The notes below the pieces were generated by a model, which saw only the letters and a program-made list of their open reading frames with translations, had not been told where the DNA came from and ran no database searches. A DNA stretch of 64,000 nt from Peptococcaceae bacterium BICA1-7 (lineage in GTDB: Bacteria > Bacillota > Desulfotomaculia > Desulfotomaculales > Desulfocucumaceae): positions 62,001 through 126,000 of the forward strand of contig JUEB01000011.1 in assembly GCA_000802095.1 (NCBI GenBank). The letters run 5' to 3'. Below are positions 35,017-44,071 of this stretch, piece by piece. Numbering within the stretch: the first letter of the stretch is position 1; each line of letters begins with the position of its first letter. The position numbers and the translations under genes were made by a program.

Positions 35017-36192
35017 ATGAAGGAATGCGTTATCGTAGATGGTGTTAGAACACCTAACGGCAGGGCCCACAAGGATAAGGGCTGGTTCAGGAACAAACGG
35101 CCTGATGAGCTGATGACCGCGGTCTACACCGCCCTTTTTGAGAGAAACAAACAGGTTAGGCCCGAGGATGTGGAGGCTGTATTTGTAGGCACCGCCGCCC
35201 AGGTGGGCATGCAAAACGACATTGGCAGACTGGCCTGGCTGGCCGGAGGATTCCCTGAGTCTGTAGCCACAAACACCATCTGCCAGCAGTGCCCATCCGG
35301 CATGGCTGCAGTGGAGCACGCCGCCAGGGCTATAATGTGCGGTGAGGGTGACATATATATCGCCGGCGGAGTAGAGGACATGCTACATGTGCCCATGGGA
35401 TACGCCATGGATTTCCCACCCAGGCTTTCGGAAAGATACAGTATGGCTGACATTCCCATGGGCGCCACGGCTGAAAAAGTAGCTCAACTTTACAATATCT
35501 CGCGTGAAGACATGGATAATATGGCCTTTTACAGTAACAAGAAGGCAGCTGCCGCCAGGGACCAGGGGAAATTTAACAATGAGATAGTTCCCGTGGAAGG
35601 GGAGCAGGAAGACGGAACAAAATTCACAGTTGACCGGGATCAGTGGATCAGGGACAACGTCTCAATGGAAGCCATGGCCACCATAAAGTCTCCCTTTAAA
35701 GAAGACGGAGTGGTAACTGCCGCCACCTCTTCCCCCCTAACCCAGGGAGCCTGCGCTTTAATCCTGATGAGCAGGGAAAAGGCCGATGAACTGGGGTGTC
35801 AATATCACCTTAAATACAAGGGAGGGGTAATGGCCGGGTGCGATCCGACTGTGATGGGCATAGGTCCTATTTATGCTGTCAAAAGACTTTTGGAGAGAAC
35901 CTGCGTCGGCGTAGACCAAATAGACGTGGTGGAAATAAACGAGGCCTTTGCCAGCCAGTCCCTGGCCTGCCTGAGAGAATTGGGCCTGGAGAAAAACGCT
36001 CCCTTTGAAAAGACAAACCTTTGGGGTGGCGCCCTGGCACTGGGACATCCCCTGGGAGAGTCCGGCGCCAGGATTATTATCACCCTCAATAATATAATGA
36101 AAACAGAAAGACCCAATGCCAGGTTCGGCCTGGCCACACTCTGCGGGGGATTCGGCAACGGCAACGCCAGCCTGTGGGAACGGGTAAATTAA
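35017..36192 (+). CDS. Acetyl-CoA C-acyltransferase (thiolase)
   Basis: Cleaves 3-oxoacyl-CoA to acetyl-CoA plus a shortened acyl-CoA, the last step of beta-oxidation. The nucleophilic Cys lies in CPSGMAAVEHA, the catalytic His in GGALALGHPLGESG, and the second Cys in CGGFGNGNAS. The 391-residue length is standard. GAAAGGGG precedes the ATG. With the divergent operon it completes a full spiral, lacking only the CoA ligase or transferase and the ETF. Confidence 0.94.
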   Translation: MKECVIVDGVRTPNGRAHKDKGWFRNKRPDELMTAVYTALFERNKQVRPEDVEAVFVGTAAQVGMQNDIGRLAWLAGGFPESVATNTICQQCPSGMAAVEHAARAIMCGEGDIYIAGGVEDMLHVPMGYAMDFPPRLSERYSMADIPMGATAEKVAQLYNISREDMDNMAFYSNKKAAAARDQGKFNNEIVPVEGEQEDGTKFTVDRDQWIRDNVSMEAMATIKSPFKEDGVVTAATSSPLTQGACALILMSREKADELGCQYHLKYKGGVMAGCDPTVMGIGPIYAVKRLLERTCVGVDQIDVVEINEAFASQSLACLRELGLEKNAPFEKTNLWGGALALGHPLGESGARIIITLNNIMKTERPNARFGLATLCGGFGNGNASLWERVN

Positions 36193-36247
36193 ATTCAGAA
36201 AATGTGATGTTAAGGATAAAAAATTAACCTAAATAAACTGCTTTTAT

Positions 36248-36273
36248 ACCCCCTGTTCGGGGGTTTATTTTTA
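36248..36273 (+). terminator. Terminator after thiolase
   Basis: ACCCCC-TGTTC-GGGGGT followed by TTATTTTT. Confidence 0.82.
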
Positions 36274-36298
36274 ATGCTATACCAAGGAGGGACTCATA

Positions 36299-37600
36299 AT
36301 GGTCCGGCCTGTTGTTTCTCTGGTAAAGTTTACTGATCCCTACAATACTATTAGAGAGGCCCTGGAACTTTGCGGCGGCTTAAATAGTTTCCGGCCCGAC
36401 GATAAAATTCTGATCAAGCCTAATCTTGTAGGATGGGACTTTGATCTTCCATTCCCTCCCTATGGCATGGTCACCACCAGTGCGGTGATATTCGCGCTGG
36501 TAAGGATACTGGCTGAGCAAGGCTTTAAAAAGATAACCATTGGGGAAGGCCCCCTGATGATTCCTCATACAATAGGACACGCCATGTATAATGTGCTGGG
36601 GTATGAAAAATTGAAAGAACGGTATGGGGTTAAGCTGGTTGATTTTAACGAGGATAAATTTTTAGCGGTGAATTACGAGGACTTTAAATTTTCCATTTCC
36701 AGGAAGGCCTTCAAGGCCGACAAGATAATCAATGTCCCGGTATTGAAAACCCACAGCCAAGGCAAGGTGTCCCTGGGTATTAAAAATCTCAAAGGGTGCC
36801 TCAACAGGAGATCAAAGACTATTAGCCGTGGGAAGGACGCTAATCTCGACCATATATTCCCCCTTGTGGCAGAGCAATTGACTGTGGCGCTAACAATTAT
36901 TGACGGAATATATACCCTGAACAGGGGACCCAGTTTTACAGGAAAATCTTATCGTAAGGATGTGGTATTAGCCTCCACCGACCTGCTGGCCTGTGACGTG
37001 GCAGGTGCGGAAATAATGGGATATAGCGCCAGAGATGTTGAGCATATAAGCTATTTTGCCGGGAGGCAGGGAAGAAGCCCTGATCTGAAAGACATTGAGT
37101 TGGTGGGTGAGGAAATAGAAAAACACCGCCGATTTGTCGACTACGATTGGAAATGGACTCCTGAAGACACCATGCCGCTAGCCTTCGCCAAAAGGGGAAT
37201 GACCGGGCTGGCTGTCAGAAAATACGACAGCTCTTTGTGTGCAGGCTGCTCCACCCTATACAACCCCATGCTGATTTTGCTTATGTCGTCTTTCAGGGGG
37301 GAACCCTTCCCCAACCTGGAAATAGTGAGTGGCAAGAGGCAATATGCCTCGTCCGGCTTTGATAAAACCATTTTGTTCGGGAAATGCGCCTGCGCTGTCA
37401 ACAAAGGCAACCCCGCCATTAAAAGGGCCGTTGAGCTCAAAAGCTGCCCGCCGTCCGCAGAGGAAATAATAACTAAATTTAAAGAAGAGGGTATCGACTG
37501 TAACATTGAGGCCTATATGGCATTCCGACATCACCTTTTTAACCGCTACAAATTGGAGGACGGCTTTAAAATGGATTTTTACAAGGAACAGGCACTTTAA
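36299..37600 (+). CDS. DUF362 domain protein
   Basis: A 433-residue protein of the DUF362 group, common in anaerobes. Typical blocks are DKILIKPNLVGW, ITIGEGP, a central NVPVLKTHSQGKVSLGIKNLKG, and a C-terminal Cys-containing region (CAGCS, FGKCACAV, LKSCPPS) that could bind metal or an Fe-S cluster without a standard ferredoxin motif. The reaction is unknown. CCAAGGAGGGACTCATA precedes the ATG. It lies behind the thiolase terminator, so it is probably a separate transcript. Confidence 0.82.
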   Translation: MVRPVVSLVKFTDPYNTIREALELCGGLNSFRPDDKILIKPNLVGWDFDLPFPPYGMVTTSAVIFALVRILAEQGFKKITIGEGPLMIPHTIGHAMYNVLGYEKLKERYGVKLVDFNEDKFLAVNYEDFKFSISRKAFKADKIINVPVLKTHSQGKVSLGIKNLKGCLNRRSKTISRGKDANLDHIFPLVAEQLTVALTIIDGIYTLNRGPSFTGKSYRKDVVLASTDLLACDVAGAEIMGYSARDVEHISYFAGRQGRSPDLKDIELVGEEIEKHRRFVDYDWKWTPEDTMPLAFAKRGMTGLAVRKYDSSLCAGCSTLYNPMLILLMSSFRGEPFPNLEIVSGKRQYASSGFDKTILFGKCACAVNKGNPAIKRAVELKSCPPSAEEIITKFKEEGIDCNIEAYMAFRHHLFNRYKLEDGFKMDFYKEQAL

Positions 37601-37613
37601 TTGTCCCCGTCCA

Positions 37614-38354
37614 TCAGCTCATAAACATACCGCCGTCACAATTAATAACCTGTCCGGTTACATATGAGGAATCATCGCTGGACAAAAAGAGACATACACT
37701 GCTTACCTCTTCCGGTAACCCCGGCCGCTTAAGCGGTACGAGCAAATTAACCATTTGACGAATTTTCTCAGGCACTTGCATATACATTTCGGTTTCAATT
37801 GTACCCGGTGCCACTGCATTGACATTGATTCCCCTGGGACCCAGTTCCTTGGCCAGGGTTTGCGTCATTCCGATCAGACCGGCTTTCGACGCAGCATAGT
37901 TCGCCTGGCCGACATTACCGTTCCGGCTTGTGGAAGAAATGTTTACTATCTTCCCATAACCCTTTTCGCGCATTATGGGTATCACAGCCTGGCTAAAGCG
38001 AAAAGCGCCTTTAAGGTTTACATCAATCACTATGTCCCACTGCTCTTCGGTCATTTTATGCGACATTGCGTCTTGAGTGATCCCGGCGTTATTCACCAAA
38101 ATATCGACGGTGCTAAATATCTCAACTACCTTGTTCACCACATCCACGACCTGTGAGCTGTCTCTCACATTTACAACAAAGACTTCCGCCACGCCGCCTT
38201 CCCGCCGTATGTCACCGGCAACCCGGCATACATTTGCTTCATCAAGGTCACACAAAGCCACCTTAGCGCCTTCTGCTGCGAATCTGCGTGCAATGGCTTC
38301 TCCTATGCCTCTCCCTGCTCCTGTGATGATTGCCACTTTGTCCTTAATTCTCAT
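37614..38354 (-). CDS. Short-chain dehydrogenase/reductase (FabG-like)
   Basis: A classical 246-residue SDR. The cofactor motif is TGAGRGIGEAIA (about 12-23), NNAG is at the end of the fourth strand, and the catalytic Ser...YAASK. FabG-like enzymes interconvert 3-oxoacyl and 3-hydroxyacyl thioesters, but many SDRs of this type act on other alcohols or ketones. GGAGGG precedes the ATG. It converges with the DUF362 gene, 13 bases between stops. Confidence 0.9.
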   Translation of the reverse strand: MRIKDKVAIITGAGRGIGEAIARRFAAEGAKVALCDLDEANVCRVAGDIRREGGVAEVFVVNVRDSSQVVDVVNKVVEIFSTVDILVNNAGITQDAMSHKMTEEQWDIVIDVNLKGAFRFSQAVIPIMREKGYGKIVNISSTSRNGNVGQANYAASKAGLIGMTQTLAKELGPRGINVNAVAPGTIETEMYMQVPEKIRQMVNLLVPLKRPGLPEEVSSVCLFLSSDDSSYVTGQVINCDGGMFMS

Positions 38355-38468
38355 TACACATTGCCCTCCCGCCTGTTTTTACAAACGTCCGCCCATATTT
38401 TCTTACCATAAATCTCCTATACTTACCGCCAAATGGTTGGTGGTACTGCTCAAACTTGATACTCATGA

Positions 38469-39686
38469 TTATGAAAATAAGTTGAATTTCATTTTTTCTT
38501 TATCCATAGAAATCTCAAGATCTTTTATCTTTTCTCCCTTATCCAGAACTACTGCTGCGGGTATATCCTTTATATGATATTTCTTCGCAAGTGTCTTTTT
38601 GGTAGCTGTATCAACTCTTATAATTTCATACCTATCAGAGCATTCGCTAACGATTTCTTCCAACATTGCACCATATTGTAGACTCTCACTGACTGATGCA
38701 TTAAAAAATAGGAGTAAAACTTTTTTATCACTTTTAAGAACCTTGGCGTTAAAGTTTTCTATTTCTTCAATGTATCTTTCGGCTGCCACAGCTGCAGCGG
38801 CGCCATCTCCGGCTGCAGATACTACTTGTCTTAAATATTTAACTCTATTGTCACCTACTGCATAAACACCTTCAATGTTTGTTTCCATCAGGTCATTAAC
38901 CGGGATATATCCTTTTTGATCAATTTCCAGTCCACTATCTCTGAGAAAACTGGTTGATGGTATCATCCCCACAAAGAAAAACACACCTTGGCAATCTAGT
39001 ATTGAAGATGATCCTGTTTTTATATTCTTTAGTTTAACACCCTCAACATTTTCTTCCCCTAAAACCTCTTCAACAGTTGAATTCCAAATAAATTCCATTT
39101 TCTTATTATTGAAAGCTCTTTCAGCACTTGCTTTATTGCAATCCAGAACTCCCTCATCATGCAAAACTATCACTGTGACTTTGCGAGCAAACTTAGTAAT
39201 ATACATACCTTCTTCTATTGCCTGGTCACCACTTCCGACTACAACTACATCTTCCCCTTCAAAAAAATCTGCATCACAAGTAGCACAATATGCCACTCCC
39301 ATACCCCTAAGTCTTTTTTCACCAGGAATATTTAGCAGCCTTGGCTCACTACCACAGGCAATAATGACGGCTTTAGCGGATACTTGTTTTCCTTTTCTGG
39401 TAGTTAATGTTTTTAGAACTTGGTTATAGTCAACACTTATTACTTCGTCCTTTAAAAACTCTACACCAACATTCTCGGCATGCTTTTTGAAATCCTTCAT
39501 AAGATCTGGGCCGCTTACTTTTAAATATCCGGGATAATTAACAATTTCCCTGGTGGCATTAACTAAGCCGCCTACAGCACCCTTATTGATAATTAGTGTT
39601 TTAAGTTTGGCCCTGCCACCATAAATAGCAGCAGAAAGACCTGCAGGTCCACCACCGATTATTAATAAATCATAGCAGTTTTCCAT
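38469..39686 (-). CDS. Thioredoxin reductase with C-terminal thioredoxin-like domain lacking CxxC
   Basis: Residues 1 to about 310 form a complete thioredoxin reductase: FAD motif IIGGGPAGLSAA, redox pair CATC, NAD(P)H motif VVVGSGDQAIEEG, and AVGDNRVKYLRQVVSAAGDG. About 95 further residues look like a thioredoxin fold (KVLLLFFNAS, IIRVDTATKKTLAKKYHIKDIPAAVVL) but carry Ser where the CxxC should be, so this domain cannot do dithiol exchange and may dock a partner. The gene is clearly AT-rich compared with its neighbours. Next on the strand before it is a thioredoxin gene. Confidence 0.9.
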   Translation of the reverse strand: MENCYDLLIIGGGPAGLSAAIYGGRAKLKTLIINKGAVGGLVNATREIVNYPGYLKVSGPDLMKDFKKHAENVGVEFLKDEVISVDYNQVLKTLTTRKGKQVSAKAVIIACGSEPRLLNIPGEKRLRGMGVAYCATCDADFFEGEDVVVVGSGDQAIEEGMYITKFARKVTVIVLHDEGVLDCNKASAERAFNNKKMEFIWNSTVEEVLGEENVEGVKLKNIKTGSSSILDCQGVFFFVGMIPSTSFLRDSGLEIDQKGYIPVNDLMETNIEGVYAVGDNRVKYLRQVVSAAGDGAAAAVAAERYIEEIENFNAKVLKSDKKVLLLFFNASVSESLQYGAMLEEIVSECSDRYEIIRVDTATKKTLAKKYHIKDIPAAVVLDKGEKIKDLEISMDKEKMKFNLFS

Positions 39687-39711
39687 TATTTCACCTTTCC
39701 TTTATAATAGC

Positions 39712-40035
39712 TCAATCAAGAGTATTGGAAATCTTTTCCTCTACTTGTTCATCTTCAACTTTGCCAGACAATTTCCCCTGATACTCACCATTCTTAAAAA
39801 ATATAATTTGGGGGACACCTTTAAAAGAGAACCTTTGAAACAAAGTTTTCTGTTCTTCTATATCAACACGATAGAAACCAAATTTACCATGGTATTTATA
39901 CTCTAATTCTTCTAAAACAGGAACTACTTCCTGACATACGTGACAGCTCTTTCTTGAGAAAACAACCAGGCAAGCCTCACCATTATCATAAATAATCTCT
40001 TCAAAGCTATCATCATCTAATTGATGCAGAGGCAT
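39712..40035 (-). CDS. Thioredoxin-like protein with CHVC site
   Basis: A 107-residue thioredoxin fold with active site SCHVCQ in place of the usual WCGPC, and the cis-Pro in KGVPQIIFF. GAGGGAG 8 bases ahead favours the ATG at 40035 over 40077. With the reductase gene 25 bases downstream it forms a two-gene operon, so it is probably the dedicated substrate of that enzyme. AT-rich like its partner. Confidence 0.85.
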   Translation of the reverse strand: MPLHQLDDDSFEEIIYDNGEACLVVFSRKSCHVCQEVVPVLEELEYKYHGKFGFYRVDIEEQKTLFQRFSFKGVPQIIFFKNGEYQGKLSGKVEDEQVEEKISNTLD

Positions 40036-40085
40036 TTTATACACTCCCTCTATGATCATTTTTGTAAAAACCGGCATTAAATGAA

Positions 40086-40122
40086 CATACCCAAATCATT
40101 TATTGATAATGATTTGGGTATG
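40086..40122. repeat. Perfect 15-bp inverted repeat
   Basis: CATACCCAAATCATT and its exact complement enclose 7 bases. It lies between the stop of the phosphodiesterase-like gene and the thioredoxin start. There is no T-run on either strand, so an operator or mRNA-end structure is more likely than a classical terminator. Confidence 0.6.
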
Positions 40123-40137
40123 AACAAAGTTATAGAT

Positions 40138-42159
40138 CTAATCCTCCAATATTTGATAAACAGGCGCGCCTTCGCATTGTGCCGGCATTCGCAAACCGGC
40201 CAATACCGCCATGGTTGGCGTCAAATCAACTTCACGGATGACCCGGGTCGTGGTAAATCCTTCTTTCAAACCTTTCCCGGCCGCAATAAATATGGGTGAA
40301 ATTGAAGTATCAAAATAACATTCAGCGGTAGGCAAGCAGTCTCCATGGGTCCTGTTATTTCCTTCTTTCAGGAAAAATACAATATCGCCGGTTTCAGGAC
40401 CATCCAGCCCCAGTATCACCGCGTCTTTATTGCGCAGGGCCAGGCTCACTATGCCTTTGCCAGTTTTAGGATCACGATATCCATATAATGCATCAATTAT
40501 TTTTTCTTCCACTTCATACTTATCAGCCGGATCCACAATTCCATGGGGGTTCCTTCCCTTGAGATTCAGCCATATGTATGCGGAACGAGTGTTTACAGCA
40601 ATTGTTTTTTCCCAGTCAATTTCCGCCAGTTCGTTACCGGATTCATCCTTCTTCAATGCAGTAAACCCAAGTTCTTGCATAACTCTCACATTAACCCCGC
40701 CAGGATCCCCCAACAGCGGCGGCAAATCCTGACGGCATACCAATCCATGATCCGATGTAATAATAACAGTCCATTCTTCATCTAATAGGTGAAGAAAACT
40801 GCCTATGTATTCATCCGCATGTATATAACAGTTTTCTATTAACTTTTGATAGGCCAGTGGATCCGTGTCAGAATCCTCTCTTTCTTTGGCAAAACTCCAG
40901 ATAATATGCCCTTGTGCATCAATCATATGCAAATGTGAAAAGATAATCTCAAAACCATGCTTTTCAATAAGATAATTCAATGCATCGGCCTGCCATTGGG
41001 CATAATTTTGCCATACAGGCTGCAATACCCTGGCTGAAAACTCGTAATTTTTACCACCTAATTGGGAAAAGCAAGGCACATAACCTACATTATCAATTAC
41101 ATCCCTATACAATTGTTTGGGATGCCATCTTTCATCATTATTGATATCATAGGCCGTGCCCAGCCACATCCGCACTTCAGAACCATCCGGCGCAATCTCT
41201 AAAACTTTAAACGAGCGGGTGCTTGGCACCAGATTGCCGTTAACATTAACTTTATCTATAACATTAACGATCAACTTGTCCTCTTCTAATTCAAACAACG
41301 GCTCCTTTTCATTTTTTGATTGATAGATTGCAACACGATCATAGATGCCCTGCGCGTTCTTTAATACTAAAGCAGGTCTCCTTGTCAAACCGTTATCAGT
41401 AATAACACTAAACTCCTTAGCGCCTTCAGGAGCATTAACCCATCCTTCCGCCGGCTTAATAGGTGAATTAATTACATCATAGGGAGGCATTACCAGTGAT
41501 AATTCCCCCCTTGTATGATCCAGCTCAATATTAACAATGCTTGGCCGTTTGTGTCTTTCTAAAAGCGCTTTGGCGTCCTCAGCACTAAACTTATCTTCTT
41601 CCAACTCTTCAATGACGCATCCCGCACCTGTCTCATTAATATATTTCGGTTTATAAATAACCTTTTTTATTTTCTCGGAAGCAACAAGAAATTTTTCGGT
41701 ATCGACATTGGCGGCACTCATTTGCACCGCAGCCGGCTGTGCTCCGTCCACCACATATAAATTAGGATTAGTGGAAGATGGCGGCCACGCGCTGCCGGGC
41801 CAATGCCATACCAGCGTCTTTTTGCCTGCTTCAGCGGATACATTCCACAATGGCTCAGCTTTACTCATTCTGGAGTCCAAGTTATATACAATCCCTGACA
41901 AGTCATCATGATCCTGGTTCCAAAAGCAAGTAATACCATGTGTACCCGGGTATGCGCCAGTTGCCAAAGTAGTCCATAATGGCGGGGTGATTGTAGGTAA
42001 GCCGCCCAACATAACCAAATCCTCTCTTTGTGCTCCTCTTTCTACAAACTTCTTGATGTTGGGCAGCTTACCTTCATCCATAAACTTCTTAGTTAGACTT
42101 GGATCCATGCCATCAAGGCCTAACACAATAATTTTTTTTGTCTTGGCTTCACATTTCAT
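40138..42159 (-). CDS. Alkaline phosphatase-superfamily phosphodiesterase
   Basis: A 673-residue enzyme of the type I phosphodiesterase/nucleotide pyrophosphatase group. Metal ligands and nucleophile are visible as LGLDGMDPSL near the start, PTITPPLWTTLATG with the nucleophilic Thr, HLHMIDAQGH, and ITSDHG. No signal peptide, so probably cytoplasmic. GGAGG 8 bases before the ATG at 42159 sets the start. The substrate is unknown; relatives split phosphodiesters, phosphonates or sulfate esters. A ROK-type operator (42201-42221) lies 41 bases upstream. Confidence 0.85.
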   Translation of the reverse strand: MKCEAKTKKIIVLGLDGMDPSLTKKFMDEGKLPNIKKFVERGAQREDLVMLGGLPTITPPLWTTLATGAYPGTHGITCFWNQDHDDLSGIVYNLDSRMSKAEPLWNVSAEAGKKTLVWHWPGSAWPPSSTNPNLYVVDGAQPAAVQMSAANVDTEKFLVASEKIKKVIYKPKYINETGAGCVIEELEEDKFSAEDAKALLERHKRPSIVNIELDHTRGELSLVMPPYDVINSPIKPAEGWVNAPEGAKEFSVITDNGLTRRPALVLKNAQGIYDRVAIYQSKNEKEPLFELEEDKLIVNVIDKVNVNGNLVPSTRSFKVLEIAPDGSEVRMWLGTAYDINNDERWHPKQLYRDVIDNVGYVPCFSQLGGKNYEFSARVLQPVWQNYAQWQADALNYLIEKHGFEIIFSHLHMIDAQGHIIWSFAKEREDSDTDPLAYQKLIENCYIHADEYIGSFLHLLDEEWTVIITSDHGLVCRQDLPPLLGDPGGVNVRVMQELGFTALKKDESGNELAEIDWEKTIAVNTRSAYIWLNLKGRNPHGIVDPADKYEVEEKIIDALYGYRDPKTGKGIVSLALRNKDAVILGLDGPETGDIVFFLKEGNNRTHGDCLPTAECYFDTSISPIFIAAGKGLKEGFTTTRVIREVDLTPTMAVLAGLRMPAQCEGAPVYQILED

Positions 42160-42200
42160 GACATATCCCTCCATTTCTGATATATTTTAAAACAAGAATT

Positions 42201-42221
42201 AGTTAATATTAAAAAATAACT
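42201..42221. promoter_or_regulatory. Putative ROK operator 1
   Basis: A 21-bp imperfect palindrome, AGTTAATATT-A-AAAAATAACT, arms 8 of 10 symmetrical, directly upstream of the phosphodiesterase gene. Confidence 0.6.
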
Positions 42222-42289
42222 ATTCAATAATTATTGTAATTACAGTGGATAGATCTGTCAATAAGAATTTCTTTGAACCCATACGAAGT

Positions 42290-42505
42290 GGATTGACCAC
42301 GCCAGTACCACCACCACGGAGCCGCCAGGAATGCGAAGGGAGACAGTGCAGAAGCCGGTAAAGATAAACCGGGCTTGCCCGAGCCGACCACCACGGTTAA
42401 CAGCCATTATAATATGAAAGGGGACACACCAAACAAGGAATGGGGACACACCTGCTGAAGTTTGGGAATTCCTTTGGGGACAGGAATGTCCCCGATTGAT
42501 AGACA
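42290..42505. repeat. GC-rich spacer with GGGGACA repeats
   Basis: GGGGACACACC occurs twice (ending near 42430 and 42451), followed by GGGGACAGGAATGTCCCC, a short hairpin near 42475-42492. The stretch is non-coding and more GC-rich than its AT-rich flanks. It resembles extragenic palindromes moved by small REP-type transposases; no transposase is nearby. Confidence 0.4.
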
Positions 42506-42555
42506 AAAAGTCTATTGACTAAATCATTTATAATTTGTTAACATAGTAAAAAGTT

Positions 42556-42576
42556 AGTTATAATTTAGTATTAACT
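42556..42576. promoter_or_regulatory. Putative ROK operator 2
   Basis: A 21-bp imperfect palindrome starting AGTTATAATT and ending AGTATTAACT, 73 bases before the glcD-like start and downstream of a TTGACT element at 42515. Confidence 0.6.
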
Positions 42577-42649
42577 ATATAATTATACTTTTCTCTCTTC
42601 ACGTGTCTCTTACTTACATCATGACCGGCACGACAGTGACTCAATAAAT

Positions 42650-44071
42650 ATGGTAACGAAACGGTGGTTATTGATGAACGCATTGGCGAAAGATTTAAAC
42701 ACATTAATATCTTCAAACCGGGTTAGGACCGACCCGGAAGACTTGTTCGCATACTCAAACGATGCGACATTTTATTTCAAAAAGAGCATGCCCGATGCCG
42801 TTGTGCTGCCGGAAAGCTCCGAAGAGGTGGCCCACATATTAAAATATGCCTTTCACCGGGAAATTCCGGTAACCCCCAGGGGGGCTGGAAGCGGACTTTC
42901 AGGCGGCTGTACTCCGGTGCATGGCGGAATTGTAATAGATATGAAAAGGATGAGAAGAGTTCTTGAGTTAGATCGTAGCAATATGACCTCAGAGGTTGAA
43001 GCAGGGGTGGTATTGTCCAATTTTCACCGGACAGTGGAAAAGATGGGGCTTTTTTACCCTCCGGATCCCCAAAGCATGAGCGTGTGTACCATCGGAGGCA
43101 ATGTTGCTACCAGGGCCGGGGGACCCCGGGGGGTTAAATACGGGACCACTGAAAGGTACGTTCTCGGCCTTGAGGCTGTCCTTTCAGACGGATCGATAAT
43201 CAAATGCGGCAGTAAGAGTGTAAAAAATTCAGCAGGTTATGATATTACACACCTTATGACCGGGTCAGAAGGAACACTTGGGGTAATCACCAAAGCCACG
43301 CTAAGGCTCCTTTCCCTTCCGGCTGCCCGCAAGACTATGGTGGTAATCTGTGAAACAACGGATCAGGCAGCCGCCATAATATCTGAAATAATAGCCAGGG
43401 GGATGGTTCCGGCTGTGCTGGAATTCCTTCAGAGAGGGGCGGTAGGTTTAATGAATTACTACATATCCCCTCCTCTGGTTGCTGACGCGGAAGCATACCT
43501 GTTATTGCAGGTCGATGGGACAGCGGCCCAGGTGGAAGCGGAATCCGCCGGAATAAAGGATTTTTGCCTGCAGATGAAGGTCAGGGATGTACGTATAATA
43601 GAGGACGAAAGAGAGGCCGGGAGTTACTGGGAGGCCCGTTCCGCACTGCACCCGCTCATTATGAGGGTTTTCAAGAGAATCATCACTGAAGATGTTTCCG
43701 TGCCGAGAAACCTGTTACCCGAAATGGTCGGAAGCCTTACTGAATTATCCGCAGCATTGGGTATAAATATTGGATTTTCAGGACATGCCGGTGATGGTAA
43801 TGTTCATCCTTCTATACTGTTTGCGGAAGTAAGCCCGGAGATGGAGGAGAAGGCAAAGGCGGCGGTGGACTTGATAATTAAAAAAGCAATTGATTTGGGA
43901 GGAACGATTTCGGGTGAGCACGGCATTGGCATACACAAATCAGAATACCTGCCCTGGCAATTGGGGGATGTACAAATTGATTTAATGAAGAGGATAAAAA
44001 ACTCTTTTGATCCGAAAAACATAATGAATCCAGGTAAAATTTGGCCAGAGGGTGATGAGTTAAGGCAATGA
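42650..44071 (+). CDS. FAD-linked 2-hydroxyacid oxidase (GlcD family)
   Basis: A flavoprotein of the glycolate/D-lactate dehydrogenase family that oxidises a 2-hydroxy acid to the 2-keto acid. The FAD domain shows PESSEEVAHIL and PRGAGSGLSGG, with a C-terminal FAD-oxidase domain carrying GHAGDGNVHPS and SGEHGIG. The start is uncertain: neither ATG 42650 nor the in-frame ATG at 42674 has a strong ribosome-binding site. The stop overlaps the next start as ATGA. Its electrons probably pass to the GlcF-like partner. The substrate is inferred only by context. Confidence 0.9.
   Translation: MVTKRWLLMNALAKDLNTLISSNRVRTDPEDLFAYSNDATFYFKKSMPDAVVLPESSEEVAHILKYAFHREIPVTPRGAGSGLSGGCTPVHGGIVIDMKRMRRVLELDRSNMTSEVEAGVVLSNFHRTVEKMGLFYPPDPQSMSVCTIGGNVATRAGGPRGVKYGTTERYVLGLEAVLSDGSIIKCGSKSVKNSAGYDITHLMTGSEGTLGVITKATLRLLSLPAARKTMVVICETTDQAAAIISEIIARGMVPAVLEFLQRGAVGLMNYYISPPLVADAEAYLLLQVDGTAAQVEAESAGIKDFCLQMKVRDVRIIEDEREAGSYWEARSALHPLIMRVFKRIITEDVSVPRNLLPEMVGSLTELSAALGINIGFSGHAGDGNVHPSILFAEVSPEMEEKAKAAVDLIIKKAIDLGGTISGEHGIGIHKSEYLPWQLGDVQIDLMKRIKNSFDPKNIMNPGKIWPEGDELRQ

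Noticed and set aside
42556-42576. Reading the palindrome before glcD simply as an AT-rich promoter
   Set aside because: It may overlap a promoter, but the same 21-bp symmetry recurs at several other sites in the block, which chance AT-richness explains less well.
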